A stretch of 64,000 bases of DNA from Leptolyngbya iicbica LK (GTDB taxonomy: Bacteria; Cyanobacteriota; Cyanobacteriia; Phormidesmidales; Phormidesmidaceae): the NCBI RefSeq assembly GCF_004212215.1, contig NZ_QVFV01000002.1, positions 784,911 through 848,910 of the forward strand, read 5' to 3'. The notes beneath the pieces are model-generated. The model saw only the letters and a list, made by a program, of their open reading frames with translations, made no database searches and was not told where the DNA came from. Made by a program: the position numbers and the translations under genes. Numbering within the stretch: the first letter of the stretch is position 1; each line of letters starts with the position of its first letter. Below are positions 25,138-33,229 of the stretch, one piece after another.

Positions 25138-25842
25138 CTAAGGGAAAAGGATTTGCCAGGCCACGATCGCGATCGCTAAATCAGCCCATGCATGACTGAT
25201 GTAACACACCCAGAGCGATTGATAGCGTAGATAACATGCCGACCACACGGCCCCCGCCAAAAATACGCCGACCGCCCCCAAGATGGTGACGCCCCAATTT
25301 TCAGTAAAGCCAAACAGCGACACCACATGATGCAAGGTAAAACACAGCGCCGCTAAAGTCACTGCCCAACCACCCGACACCAGCACCTCACATTTGCGAT
25401 AAACAAACCAGCGCCAGATGTATTCTTCGATCAGGGCATTGACCAACGTGAAATAGATCGCAAACGCCGCAAACATGGCAGGATTGAGCAAACCCACGGC
25501 TGCCGCTTGCGATCGCGTTCCTTCCCCATCAATCCACCGTTGTCCCCACAATGCAAAAGCACCATAAATCACCCCAAACATCGCCAGCCCCAGCCATCCG
25601 CCCGCGCGCCATTCCTGACGGGTGGGCCAAGTGAGCGATAGTGATTGACGATCAATCCGCCACACCCAAAGCAACGGCAGCGCCAAAATCCACACTCGGG
25701 TCGCAATAAAAATCGCTTGTCCGCCCACTGCTTGCCCATACAAACGCGCCACAATGCCCAAGTTGGCCGCCCCGACGACTAGCAATAACGCGATTACAGC
25801 AGCCCAACGCGGAGAAGACTTAAGCATCAGCCTTTCGGTCAT
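25138..25842 (-). CDS. CPBP-family intramembrane glutamic endopeptidase
   Basis: A 234-residue polytopic membrane protein. The CPBP (CAAX/Abi) motifs are in order: ALIEEYIWRWFVYRK (the EExxxR motif), CFTLHHVVSLFG (the F-x-x-x-H motif) and CYISHAWADL (the H-x-x-x-D/N motif). The family contains Rce1-like prenyl-protein proteases and bacteriocin-immunity-like proteins; its bacterial substrates are mostly unknown. The gene runs on the minus strand behind the sugar transporter (49 bp gap), so the two may be cotranscribed. No conserved neighbour gives a substrate. Confidence 0.85.
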   Translation of the reverse strand: MTERLMLKSSPRWAAVIALLLVVGAANLGIVARLYGQAVGGQAIFIATRVWILALPLLWVWRIDRQSLSLTWPTRQEWRAGGWLGLAMFGVIYGAFALWGQRWIDGEGTRSQAAAVGLLNPAMFAAFAIYFTLVNALIEEYIWRWFVYRKCEVLVSGGWAVTLAALCFTLHHVVSLFGFTENWGVTILGAVGVFLAGAVWSACYLRYQSLWVCYISHAWADLAIAIVAWQILFP

Positions 25843-25891
25843 TTTCTAATCAACAATTTATTCATCGGATGATTGAGGTGACCACGCGGTA

Positions 25892-27268
25892 CTACTTGGC
25901 AACGACCTCAGTTTCTCGTGATGAGCCAAGGCTGGACTGCATCAGCGGCTGGGCCGAAGCCTCTTGCACTCTCAACGTAAACGGAATCGCAATAATAAAA
26001 CAGACGCCCCCCAGAATGACCGCAAGCAGCCGGTTATTATCCAACAGATGAGCCATGATCCAGCCAAGGCCCAACGAGACAATGATTTCCGGCAGCACGA
26101 TAAACATGTTAAAGATGCCCATGTAGATGCCGCCTTTTTTGGCGGGCAGTGAGCCCACCAGCATGGCATAGGGCAAAGACAAAATGCTGGACCAAGCGAC
26201 TCCCAGACCGATCATTGGTAAAGGCACCCAGGCAGGAGACGGCACGAACCATAGGGAAATCAGCCCGACTCCACCACAGGCTAAACATAAAGCGTGAGCG
26301 ATCGGGCGGCTGGTGGCGGCAGCCAGTTTGGGTAACAAAAATGAAGCGAAAAAGCAGACGGCATTGTAAGCCGCAATACACAACCCGGCCCACTCAATGC
26401 CCTGGCTATAGAGGGCCGAAGTTTCATCCGTGGCCCCAAACAAATTGTGGGCGATCGCCGGGGGAAAGTACAAAAACACACAGTACATACCCAGCCAGCT
26501 AAAGCCCTGCACCCAAGCCAATTGGCGCATGGTCGGCGGCATTTGTTTAAACGCCGTGTAAATCTCACGAACGGTGGCCCCAATACCTAGTCGGCGCTCT
26601 TGTTGTTCGCGAAAAGCCTCCATATCGCGTGGCGGTCGCTCTTCAGTGGTGAACACCGTCCACATCACCGTGCCTAAAAAAAACGCCGCCCCAATGTAGA
26701 AGGAAATTTTTACCGCTTGCGGGACTGAATTGTTGGTAGTTGAGTTCGCCGATAGCTCCAAAACATTGGAGAGCAGCCACGGCATCGCCGACGCCAGTAC
26801 CGCGCCTAAGCCGATAAAGAGGCTCTGCATGGCAAAGCCTTTGGTGCGCTGTTTAGCTGGCAGCAGGTCACCGACGAAAGCCCGAAATGGCTCCATGCTG
26901 ATATTGGCAGCCGTATCGAGGAGCCATAACAACCCCACCGCCATCCACAAACTGCCAGAGTTGGGTAACCAAATCAGTGCCAAAGAGGCCAAAATTGCCC
27001 CGACGAGAAAGTATGGACGTCGTCGCCCCAAAAAGCCCCAGGTGTTGTCGCTGAGGTTGCCAATGATGGGTTGCACCACCAGTCCAGTCAGAGGGGCCGC
27101 CAACCACAAAATCGGGATTTGGTCAGCGTGAGCGCCTAAATGCTCAAAAATGGCACTCGTATTGGCCATCTGCAATCCCCAGCCAAACTGGATGCCAAAA
27201 AAACCAAAACTCATGTTCCAGAGCTGCCAGAACGATAGTTTAGGTTTGACCTGCGGTGCTGAAGTCAA
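25892..27268 (-). CDS. MFS/GPH-type sugar transporter (SLC45/SUC-like)
   Basis: A 458-residue membrane protein with twelve hydrophobic spans. TTG 27268 is taken as the start since GGAG lies 7 nt upstream. The GPH/SUC signature is clear: LSFWQLWNMSFGFFGIQFGWGL at the N-terminus, LWLAAPLTGLVVQPIIGNLSD, a loop with LGRRRPYFLVGA and NISMEPFRAFVGDLLP. These resemble proton-linked maltose, sucrose or alpha-glucoside carriers of plants and bacteria. The substrate is likely a disaccharide or compatible solute, but is not proven. The CPBP protease gene follows 49 bp downstream. No sugar regulator is adjacent. Confidence 0.85.
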   Translation of the reverse strand: MTSAPQVKPKLSFWQLWNMSFGFFGIQFGWGLQMANTSAIFEHLGAHADQIPILWLAAPLTGLVVQPIIGNLSDNTWGFLGRRRPYFLVGAILASLALIWLPNSGSLWMAVGLLWLLDTAANISMEPFRAFVGDLLPAKQRTKGFAMQSLFIGLGAVLASAMPWLLSNVLELSANSTTNNSVPQAVKISFYIGAAFFLGTVMWTVFTTEERPPRDMEAFREQQERRLGIGATVREIYTAFKQMPPTMRQLAWVQGFSWLGMYCVFLYFPPAIAHNLFGATDETSALYSQGIEWAGLCIAAYNAVCFFASFLLPKLAAATSRPIAHALCLACGGVGLISLWFVPSPAWVPLPMIGLGVAWSSILSLPYAMLVGSLPAKKGGIYMGIFNMFIVLPEIIVSLGLGWIMAHLLDNNRLLAVILGGVCFIIAIPFTLRVQEASAQPLMQSSLGSSRETEVVAK

Positions 27269-27826
27269 AAGAAGTCTCCAAGTTCATCAAAACAGCGATC
27301 GCGATCGCCAAATCGCATTGTTTACCCAACAACTAACCCCATTAATTTATGGCGCTTTATCACCATGGCTGTAGCAAACCACGGCGACAACCTGAGCTGA
27401 GTAACTACTGTCAGAACGCTAATTGCCAGATTGACTGTCACATTAGTGCAGCAACAAACGATGCCGGGCTTATTCATAATTTATTTAATAGTGTAAAAGG
27501 TCATCATTTTGTGAGCCGTCTACCAGGCGACCGAATTTTGGCCCAAAGCACACCCGGGGCTGGTTACCCCGTCTACAGACAGTTATTCAATTGGCTTGAT
27601 CGAACCACGCCCTGATTGACCAGACCCTGGCACACATCGCCAACTCAGTCTGCTGCAAACAAGGTCATTTTCAGTCAGTCGCAGATCCCCGTGCCCAATC
27701 TGCTCTAGTAGGTCACACTCGGTGCCACTTCGCACGAGATGTTGAATGGCCAGTCCTTGCTCAATACAGCGAATTCTGAATGGCAACGTGACAAACAAAA
27801 GTTCTCGCCTAGAATAGGATTGCCTG
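27269..27826. other. 558-bp interval without a gene
   Basis: Between the transporter start and the tRNA gene I see no gene with recognisable content. The transporter promoter should lie in the first part and that of the tRNA in the last 50 bp. No terminator or repeat stands out. Confidence 0.55.
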
Positions 27827-27899
27827 CCAGGGTTGGCCGAGCGGATTAGGCAGCGAACTCATAATTCGCCTTAGACAGGTTCGACTCCTGTACCCTGGA
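27827..27899 (+). tRNA. tRNA-Ile(CAU), lysidine type
   Basis: The 73-nt sequence folds as a full cloverleaf: acceptor CCAGGGT with ACCCTGG (7 bp), a short D stem GCC/GGC, anticodon stem GCGAA/TTCGC with loop CTCATAA (anticodon CAT at 27860-27862), a 5-nt variable region, T stem ACAGG/CCTGT with loop TTCGACT, discriminator A. CCA is not encoded. A CAT anticodon means elongator Met or Ile2. The AACTCATAATT loop context and the 3-bp D stem resemble E. coli and chloroplast tRNA-Ile2, whose C34 is made into lysidine by TilS to read AUA. The C1-G72 pair is unusual. Identity as Ile rather than Met is likely, not certain. Confidence 0.85.
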
Positions 27900-28069
27900 C
27901 TTTCACCTGATTTCCAAAAGCTGCAGAGTCGCCGACTAGGATTAAGCGCATCGGAAAGGGCAAATAAAGCCAAGTATTTCACTATGCGGTGGTCTCTGCT
28001 CGTGACCTGACAAAGCGTTAAGATCTCTCTGCTACGTCACAATAAGCCTGTATTAGCGCATAAATTTCT

Positions 28070-28462
28070 ATGTTCGGCACTTTTCAACAATCGACGTTGC
28101 GGGTTGAGGTAGATGCGCCCGCTGAGGTGATTCGCGACAGCTTACTGCAACCCCGTCAATTCAAGGAATGGCTTTGGCCTCAGACATTTTCCGTGGGGCT
28201 ACCTGACGTGCTGGAGCTGGGGGCAACATTCACTAGCTATCTAGGGCCGTTGCGGGTGCAGCATCAGGTAACAGATCTCACTCCCCACAACATTCGGTTT
28301 TTGCTGTGGGAAGGCGTGGATGGTTTTCATGAATGGTGCTGGGGTGATGGCTGGGTGCAATCGCGCATTGAAGGCATTTCTGTACTCCCCATTAACCTTG
28401 GTCAGAGCCTGACGTTGATGCGCCTTCAGCGATTTTTAGCCGAACAACGTGCGGTTGCCTAG
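28070..28462 (+). CDS. SRPBCC (START-like) family protein
   Basis: A 130-residue single-domain protein with the helix-grip layout of SRPBCC proteins: a first strand ending in FQQSTLRVEVDAPAEVIRDSLLQPRQFKEWLWP, then alternating strands (VQHQVTDLTPHNIRFLLWEG) and a long C-terminal helix (SLTLMRLQRFLAEQRAV). Such proteins bind hydrophobic ligands such as lipids or polyketides. No ligand can be named. The stop codon TAG (28460-28462) overlaps the start of a dispersed repeat copy. The gene is a single unit after the tRNA gene. Confidence 0.75.
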   Translation: MFGTFQQSTLRVEVDAPAEVIRDSLLQPRQFKEWLWPQTFSVGLPDVLELGATFTSYLGPLRVQHQVTDLTPHNIRFLLWEGVDGFHEWCWGDGWVQSRIEGISVLPINLGQSLTLMRLQRFLAEQRAVA

Positions 28463-28561
28463 GAATGGAAATTTCATATTCATATAGGTGTGGATAGCCG
28501 TCTCGGCTGTTCAAGCGCGCACAACAAACCTGGGAGTTTATAAAATCCTAATTTCTTAGGG
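28458..28561 (-). repeat. Dispersed ~108-bp repeat, intact copy
   Basis: Reverse orientation relative to the 15846 copy. It begins CCTAGGAATGG at the SRPBCC stop codon and ends ATTTCTTAGG. The shared palindrome is AGCCGTCTCGGCT, and the ATAAAATCCT block is at the far end. Confidence 0.8.
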
Positions 28562-28780
28562 GACTCCGTTGTGACTTGTGTGGCTGCCAGGACATTGGCG
28601 ACATCGCAGGCATAATATTCCGATCATCGCGGCATTGGTCCCAGACTGCCCATCGTTTCCAAAATCGCCTCACCAAACCCTTGAAAGCAGCTTCATAGCA
28701 CTTTGTTATTGTGTTTTCAGGGTGATCTCATGTTTTGCATTGAGACTACTTACATAACTATTAGAACCCTTTTCCGCGTT
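28463..28780. other. 318-bp interval, repeat then promoter region
   Basis: The first ~100 bp is a dispersed repeat copy. The rest, to 28780, should hold the promoter of the cupin-OsmC pair. No further gene is apparent. Confidence 0.6.
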
Positions 28781-29473
28781 ATGAAAATCCACGCTGACTT
28801 TAGCCAACGCGCCGTCGTAAACAGTCAAGAATTGCCCTGGGTCGAATCCCCGATGCCGGGTGTGCAGCGCCGGATGCTTGAGCGGGTCGGCGAAGAAGTT
28901 GCCCGTGCTACTTCTGTCGTGCGTTACGCGCCTGGCAGCTATTTTTCCGCGCATACTCACGGCGGTGGCGAAGAGTTCATCGTGCTGGAGGGAGTGTTTT
29001 CAGATGAGCACGGCGATTTTGGCCCTGGCACTTATGTTCGTAATCCAGTGGGGTCTAGTCATACGCCCTACAGCAAAGAGGGAGCCACAATTTTGGTGAA
29101 GTTGTGGCAAATGGATCCTGATGACCAAACTCAGGTCACGCTTGATACTCGTAGAGCTCAATGGTCTCCCGGTTTAGTGGATGGACTACAGGTATTGCCT
29201 TTGCATGCCTACGGCACTGAACAGGTCGCCCTGGTCAGATGGGCACCGGGCACACACTTTCAGGCCCATCGTCACTGGGGCGGCGAAGAAATTTTTGTGC
29301 TAGAAGGGACGTTTGCCGATGAGCATGGCACATATCCCCAAGGCTGCTGGTTGCGGAATCCTCACGGCAGCATCCACACTCCGTACAGTGACGAGGGTTG
29401 TCTGATTTATGTCAAGACTGGGCACCTTGCTGGGCAGCTTTTGACCCCAGTAGCGGTGGGAGGTGTCGCATGA
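28781..29473 (+). CDS. Double ChrR-like cupin protein
   Basis: From ATG 28781 the 230-residue protein contains two cupin barrels in tandem. The first has FSAHTHGGGEEFIVLEGVFSD and the second has FQAHRHWGGEEIFVLEGTFAD, each with the His-His-Glu ligand set, and each ends with a matching NP-x-GS-x-HTPY strand that supplies a fourth His. This is the cupin of ChrR-type anti-sigma factors, but the zinc-binding N-terminal anti-sigma domain is absent. It probably binds a metal ion and responds to oxidants. The OsmC gene overlaps its stop by the ATGA tetranucleotide, so the two are translationally coupled, which also suggests a peroxide role. Confidence 0.85.
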   Translation: MKIHADFSQRAVVNSQELPWVESPMPGVQRRMLERVGEEVARATSVVRYAPGSYFSAHTHGGGEEFIVLEGVFSDEHGDFGPGTYVRNPVGSSHTPYSKEGATILVKLWQMDPDDQTQVTLDTRRAQWSPGLVDGLQVLPLHAYGTEQVALVRWAPGTHFQAHRHWGGEEIFVLEGTFADEHGTYPQGCWLRNPHGSIHTPYSDEGCLIYVKTGHLAGQLLTPVAVGGVA

Positions 29474-29871
29474 CTTCCGTACGGGTAACGTCTAATGATT
29501 CTCACTTTGGGCAGGATGTCACGATCCGCCAATTTCGGCTGGCGGCGGATGAACCGCCGACTCTGGGGGGCGATGATGCTGGCCCGACGCCTTGCGAGTG
29601 GATGCTGACTGCACTGGGGTCTTGTAAGGCGATCACCCTCAAAATGTATGCTGAGCGCAAAGGCTGGAAGCTCGATCGCGTGAGTGTCGATTTAACCTAT
29701 GAAGCGCAAGCCGGAGAGGCAAAGATTGAGGCTAACTTGACTCTCGAAGGTGACTTGACGGAAGAACAACGACAACGACTGCGCGAAATTAGCGATCGCT
29801 GCCCGGTCCAAAAGCTGCTCAAACAACCGACTCAGATACAGACCCAGTTGCTCGCCCAGACGCCAGATTAA
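29470..29871 (+). CDS. OsmC-family peroxidase-like protein
   Basis: The ATG at 29470 overlaps the cupin stop (ATGA), so the true start is downstream of the longer open frame. The 133-residue product has the OsmC fold with two conserved cysteines: ALGSCKAITLKMYAERKGW near 50-70 and SDRCPVQKLL near 115. These are the peroxidatic and resolving positions of thiol-dependent hydroperoxide reductases that detoxify organic hydroperoxides. The substrate is not readable. Coupling with the cupin gene makes a small two-gene stress operon. The G-x-D-x-GPTPCEWMLTALG stretch is typical of the family. Confidence 0.88.
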   Translation: MTSVRVTSNDSHFGQDVTIRQFRLAADEPPTLGGDDAGPTPCEWMLTALGSCKAITLKMYAERKGWKLDRVSVDLTYEAQAGEAKIEANLTLEGDLTEEQRQRLREISDRCPVQKLLKQPTQIQTQLLAQTPD

Positions 29872-30210
29872 TTATACTTTTCTGCCGACATTTACTCATT
29901 CAAAAAAGGAAATAAAACGGCCTTTGGAGACAGTGACGTCTCGAAGAATCATGTCGTTTAAGACTGATCAGACCGATCACCAGAGATAATAGAAGAAAAG
30001 GCATTATCGTGGATTCTGGATGCCTTCAATTTGGTTAAAGAGCGATTCCCAATGCTCTAGAAAAGCATTATTTTCCTAGCTTGTTTATTCGATCGCTGTC
30101 TGCTTTCTCATGGTTAGGGATAGCGTGTTGATGTCATCGGGCCTAACTCTACACTGCCGATAAAACCATGAACCCTGCACCACAACCATTGTCTTGGAGG
30201 TGTCAGTACC
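29872..30210. other. 339-bp interval before a small membrane protein gene
   Basis: No gene is recognised. Upstream sequence of the 42-codon gene at 30211 must carry its promoter, and I could not pick a convincing -35/-10 pair. Confidence 0.5.
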
Positions 30211-30339
30211 ATGACCGAAACCCTGTTTTTTAACCCAACCCTGTACCTCATAGTCAAGTTTTTGACGCTGCTCATGGTGATCTCTGTTTATTGGTTGATC
30301 ACCTCACATGGGGCAAAGCATCACCAGCCAGAGTCTTAG
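30211..30339 (+). CDS. 42-residue single-span membrane protein
   Basis: A short reading frame starting at ATG 30211 with GGAGG 10 nt upstream. The product begins MTETLFFNPTLYLIVKF, continues LTLLMVISVYWLITS and ends with a charged HGAKHHQPES tail. One hydrophobic helix of about 22 residues spans the membrane; the C-terminal tail is rich in His. Its stop codon TAG (30337-30339) lies within the start of a dispersed repeat copy. The good ribosome site and membrane pattern support a real gene, but I do not recognise the family. Confidence 0.65.
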   Translation: MTETLFFNPTLYLIVKFLTLLMVISVYWLITSHGAKHHQPES

Positions 30340-30441
30340 GAATAGGGATTTAATTAAGTGTGGACAGCCGTCTCGGCTGTTCAAGAGCAGGCAAGATATC
30401 TGCCTGGCAAAACTGGGATTTTATACAATCCTGATTCTTGA
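30335..30441 (-). repeat. Dispersed ~108-bp repeat, intact copy
   Basis: Begins TCTTAGGAATAGGG over the stop codon of the small membrane protein gene and ends CCTGATTCTTGAG. It contains the shared palindrome ACAGCCGTCTCGGCTGT. Same orientation as the 28458 copy. Confidence 0.8.
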
Positions 30442-30578
30442 GCACATGGCTGAGAGTGCGGCAGTCAATCGAGTGTGAGCGGGGGGAATGTCGCCTGACA
30501 GCCCTGTTGTCTTTTGGGGGCGATCGCTAAGCGGTAGGATGCGAAAATGTGATTGCTTGAATGCCGTGATTTTGGCTG

Positions 30579-30959
30579 ATGATGATGGATCAACTACCGC
30601 CCCTCACCACCGATACCCTCTGGGATATTTTGCATGAAAAGTTGGCCGACGACACGGTCAATCAGCTGGTTTGGCATTATTTGGGCTATCGCTACGATGC
30701 CACCCAAGAGACGTGGGACACCAGCGCCGTTGCCCCAACTTGGGTAGAAAAGTACCCCACCCCGCCCAACTTTATCGATAGCCGTCCGGCAACAGTGCAA
30801 CTCACCCGCTCTATTCCGAAAGCCAATAAGCAGCTGCTAAAGGAATACCTGGGCTTTAAGGGCTACAGCGTCGATCAGCTGGTGCCCCGACTCACACGGC
30901 GGGCCACGATGACCAACTGGTTGCTGAGTTACATGCAAGAGCAAGGTCTATTGTCGTAA
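30579..30959 (+). CDS. DUF1823 family protein
   Basis: A 126-residue protein that I recognise as DUF1823, found in cyanobacteria and plastid-bearing plants. Landmarks are LPPLTTDTLWDILHEKL at the start, VNQLVWHYLGYRYD, a PTWVEKYPTPPNFIDSRPATV core with LTRSIP, and LLKEYLGFKGYSVDQLVP. The protein looks small and soluble. Function is unknown, and the conserved N-terminal half suggests a defined fold. The start is the first of three consecutive ATG-like codons. It stands alone between the dispersed repeat copy and the FIST gene. Confidence 0.8.
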   Translation: MMMDQLPPLTTDTLWDILHEKLADDTVNQLVWHYLGYRYDATQETWDTSAVAPTWVEKYPTPPNFIDSRPATVQLTRSIPKANKQLLKEYLGFKGYSVDQLVPRLTRRATMTNWLLSYMQEQGLLS

Positions 30960-31084
30960 GCTGGCGCAGGTGGGCTTGACCAGAAGATCAGGCTCAAGCA
31001 GTCGTTGAGTGGATGAGATTTTCGGTGGGTGAAATGAAGCCCAGGACTGGGGCGGCAAACTCTTGGCTAAACCATTCTCTGGTT

Positions 31085-32344
31085 TTAGGATGCTTCTTGG
31101 TCGATGGGACGACAAATGCCAAAGACAGACGTGTAACCGTGCAAAAACGTGGTGCCGCCCACCGGGCCGATTTCGCCCCCGCAAAAGAAACCGCCCAGAG
31201 GTAAATCGCCCACAAACTCCTGAAATAGCTGAGCATCAAAATTGGGCTTTTGATACAGGCCCTCGCCTCGGCCCAGGCAAGCAAACATCAACGCGCCCAA
31301 GGGGGTGTCAGCGTCCAACTTATGCTCGCTGCGATATCGAATCAGCAACGTTTCGAGGTCGTCGGCTGAGGTGCGGGCATCGCGCAAATGAAACTGCAAG
31401 CGCTGACCAACGCGCACGCGATCGCCGATGGCCAGGGCTCCCAAACGCGGATCAACGCCGAGTAAGTTACGAATGAGAAAATCGCCGGGCTGCAGATCTT
31501 GCTTAAAGCCGTCTTGGACGATGCCGACATGCAAGGAATCTTGGGCGAGTTCGCGATCGGCCTCGCTAAGGTTTTTCAGAATGTCTTGCAGGGCGGCCAG
31601 AGGGGTTTGGGTGTCGCCCCCAAAGTCGTCGCATTCTTCGAGTTCGAGCACGATGTTGCGATCGCCCGCCGCAATGCGAAAGGGGCGACCGATAGGACGG
31701 CAGCCCTGGGCCACGATCGCGTCCAAAGTGACGTTGCCCGATAATGCGACACCGACGACGCCCTCGGTTTGTCGCGTGCCATTCCAAAAGAGGCTGCTTT
31801 CTCGTTGCAGGGGGCTGCCAGTAGCTAAGCCCCCCACTTTAACCGCCCCTGGATAAGCAAAATCAAGTCCTTGCAACAGCTCAGTGATGCTCGCGGTAAA
31901 GGGATCAGCCAACAAAATGAAACTCGGCTGATCGGCGGGTGAGACGCCAATTTTTTGCACCCAGGCATCAGGAGGACTGTCTAAATCGGGCAAATCCTCG
32001 GCTGTTAGGGCAAAGGGTTGAATCTTGGCACCCGGCAAGGACGCGACACAAAGGCTAATGCCGGGACAGTGTTCAACTTCTTGGGCCGTGCTGTTGGGGG
32101 GCGTGCCCACTACACCGCCACCACTACAGCCAATCAAGCAGGGCAGCGGCAGCGCTTCTTCTAACAGCGGCAGCAACCGAGCAAACTCACTGCCATAGGC
32201 ATCGGAAATAAAAACCAGGCCCAAATCAGGAGCCGTATGCAGCTGCGCCTGAATTTGTTCGGCCAGGTCGCGCACGGCCAGCTCTAAAGAGACTTGGGTC
32301 GATAGGGCACTCACCCACTGCATGGATTGAAGGGTTTCGGGCAC
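31085..32344 (-). CDS. FIST N/C-domain signal-transduction protein
   Basis: GTG 32344 is chosen because AGGAG (complement of 32351-32355) lies 6 nt upstream; the longer frame begins at a TTG with no site. The 419-residue protein has a FIST_N domain (about 40-220: LGLVFISDAYGSEFARLLP, IGCSGGGVVG, LLADPFTASITELLQGL, KVGGLATGSP) and a FIST_C domain (about 225-400: GVVGVALSGNVTLDAIVAQGCRPIG, LGALMFACLGRG and GGFFCGGEIGPVGGTTFLHGYT). FIST is predicted to sense small ligands such as amino acids. Here it stands alone without a fused kinase or receiver domain, so the output partner is unknown. It is convergent with the DUF1823 gene. Confidence 0.88.
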   Translation of the reverse strand: MPETLQSMQWVSALSTQVSLELAVRDLAEQIQAQLHTAPDLGLVFISDAYGSEFARLLPLLEEALPLPCLIGCSGGGVVGTPPNSTAQEVEHCPGISLCVASLPGAKIQPFALTAEDLPDLDSPPDAWVQKIGVSPADQPSFILLADPFTASITELLQGLDFAYPGAVKVGGLATGSPLQRESSLFWNGTRQTEGVVGVALSGNVTLDAIVAQGCRPIGRPFRIAAGDRNIVLELEECDDFGGDTQTPLAALQDILKNLSEADRELAQDSLHVGIVQDGFKQDLQPGDFLIRNLLGVDPRLGALAIGDRVRVGQRLQFHLRDARTSADDLETLLIRYRSEHKLDADTPLGALMFACLGRGEGLYQKPNFDAQLFQEFVGDLPLGGFFCGGEIGPVGGTTFLHGYTSVFGICRPIDQEAS

Positions 32345-32911
32345 GGTTCTCTCCTGAGGGATGTGGCATATGAGCCATGCGGTCAGCGATCGCTCCCTCC
32401 ATAGGCGCAATCGTGAGCCGTCAGGTCGCGATGGTAAGGAGCCAGCAACGCGGCGGTCAGTATTGCAACCGCAATGGCCGTTTAGCGATCGCTGTTTATC
32501 AGCCTAAGCGAAATGCCTGACCTTGTTCCAGTCTGGCGACAAAACTGAACCTGTGATAGATCGTTCAGTGACCCTCGGGTCGATGCCCATCGTCACATCG
32601 TTCAGTAGCGTTATTTCTAAGTTGGGAGCATCGGAGAAAAACCGAACAATCAGTAAGGTTTTTGGCCCTACAGCAAGATTGAATCTCGCTGTAACTTACA
32701 TAAATAAGGGTGTTAAATCTTCATTCCTCGATGAAGGAATATTACAAGATTTGGGCTAGAGCATTGCTCTGTAAACGTTTGCCACGATTTACACTGTTCT
32801 GACCAAAGGCGAAGGTTACACTAACCGAGAACATCTGCTGCGTCACTAAATTCTGTTTACGTCTAGCTGACCGCAGCACCTATCGACTAAGGACGTTTTA
32901 ATAGGGTTCCT
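32345..32911. other. 567-bp interval between FIST gene and CP12
   Basis: No gene is convincing here. An open frame at 32523-32759 has no family character. A folded sequence, AATCTT-c-ATTCCT-cgatga-AGGAAT-attac-AAGATT, lies at 32716-32751. The CP12 promoter is expected in the last 200 bp. The stretch is AT-rich. Confidence 0.5.
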
Positions 32912-33139
32912 ATGAGCAACAACATTCAAGAGAAAATTCAAGAAGAGCTGCAAGCGGCTCGAAATGCTTGCGACACCTCTGGCGCCAGTTCGTCGGAATG
33001 CGCTGCCGCTTGGGATGCCGTTGAAGAACTACAAGCAGAAGCCTCTCACCAGCGAGTCGGTGGCCCCAAAAAGACTTCCCTGGAAGCCTACTGCGACGCC
33101 AACCCGGAAGCTGACGAGTGCCGGGTTTACGAAGATTAA
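32912..33139 (+). CDS. cp12: CP12 Calvin-cycle regulator
   Basis: The 75-residue protein is the standard CP12 length. It has both redox cysteine pairs, C20/C30 and C61/C70, and the conserved AWDAVEEL motif (33-40). In the dark or oxidised state it bridges GAPDH and phosphoribulokinase into an inactive complex; reduced in the light, it releases them. The N-terminal part is charged and disordered as usual. It has a rho-independent terminator downstream. The gene is convergent with flv3; both relate to photosynthetic redox balance, but this is only proximity. Confidence 0.96.
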   Translation: MSNNIQEKIQEELQAARNACDTSGASSSECAAAWDAVEELQAEASHQRVGGPKKTSLEAYCDANPEADECRVYED

Positions 33140-33170
33140 TCGGCGTTGCTGATTAATTCTCTAATGCTCA

Positions 33171-33204
33171 AAAAGGCCACCCTGATATCAGGGTGGCCTT
33201 TTTA
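33171..33204. terminator. Bidirectional terminator between CP12 and flv3
   Basis: AAAAAGGCCACCCTGA-tatc-AGGGTGGCCTTTTT forms a strong stem with flanking A and T runs on the two strands. It lies 31 bp after the CP12 stop and 26 bp before the flv3 stop, so it can end both converging transcripts. Confidence 0.9.
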
Positions 33205-33229
33205 TTAGCAATGGCGCGGAGTCGTGGCG

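Noticed and set aside
32523..32759. 78-codon frame upstream of CP12
   Set aside because: No start signal, no recognisable motif, in an AT-rich leader region.
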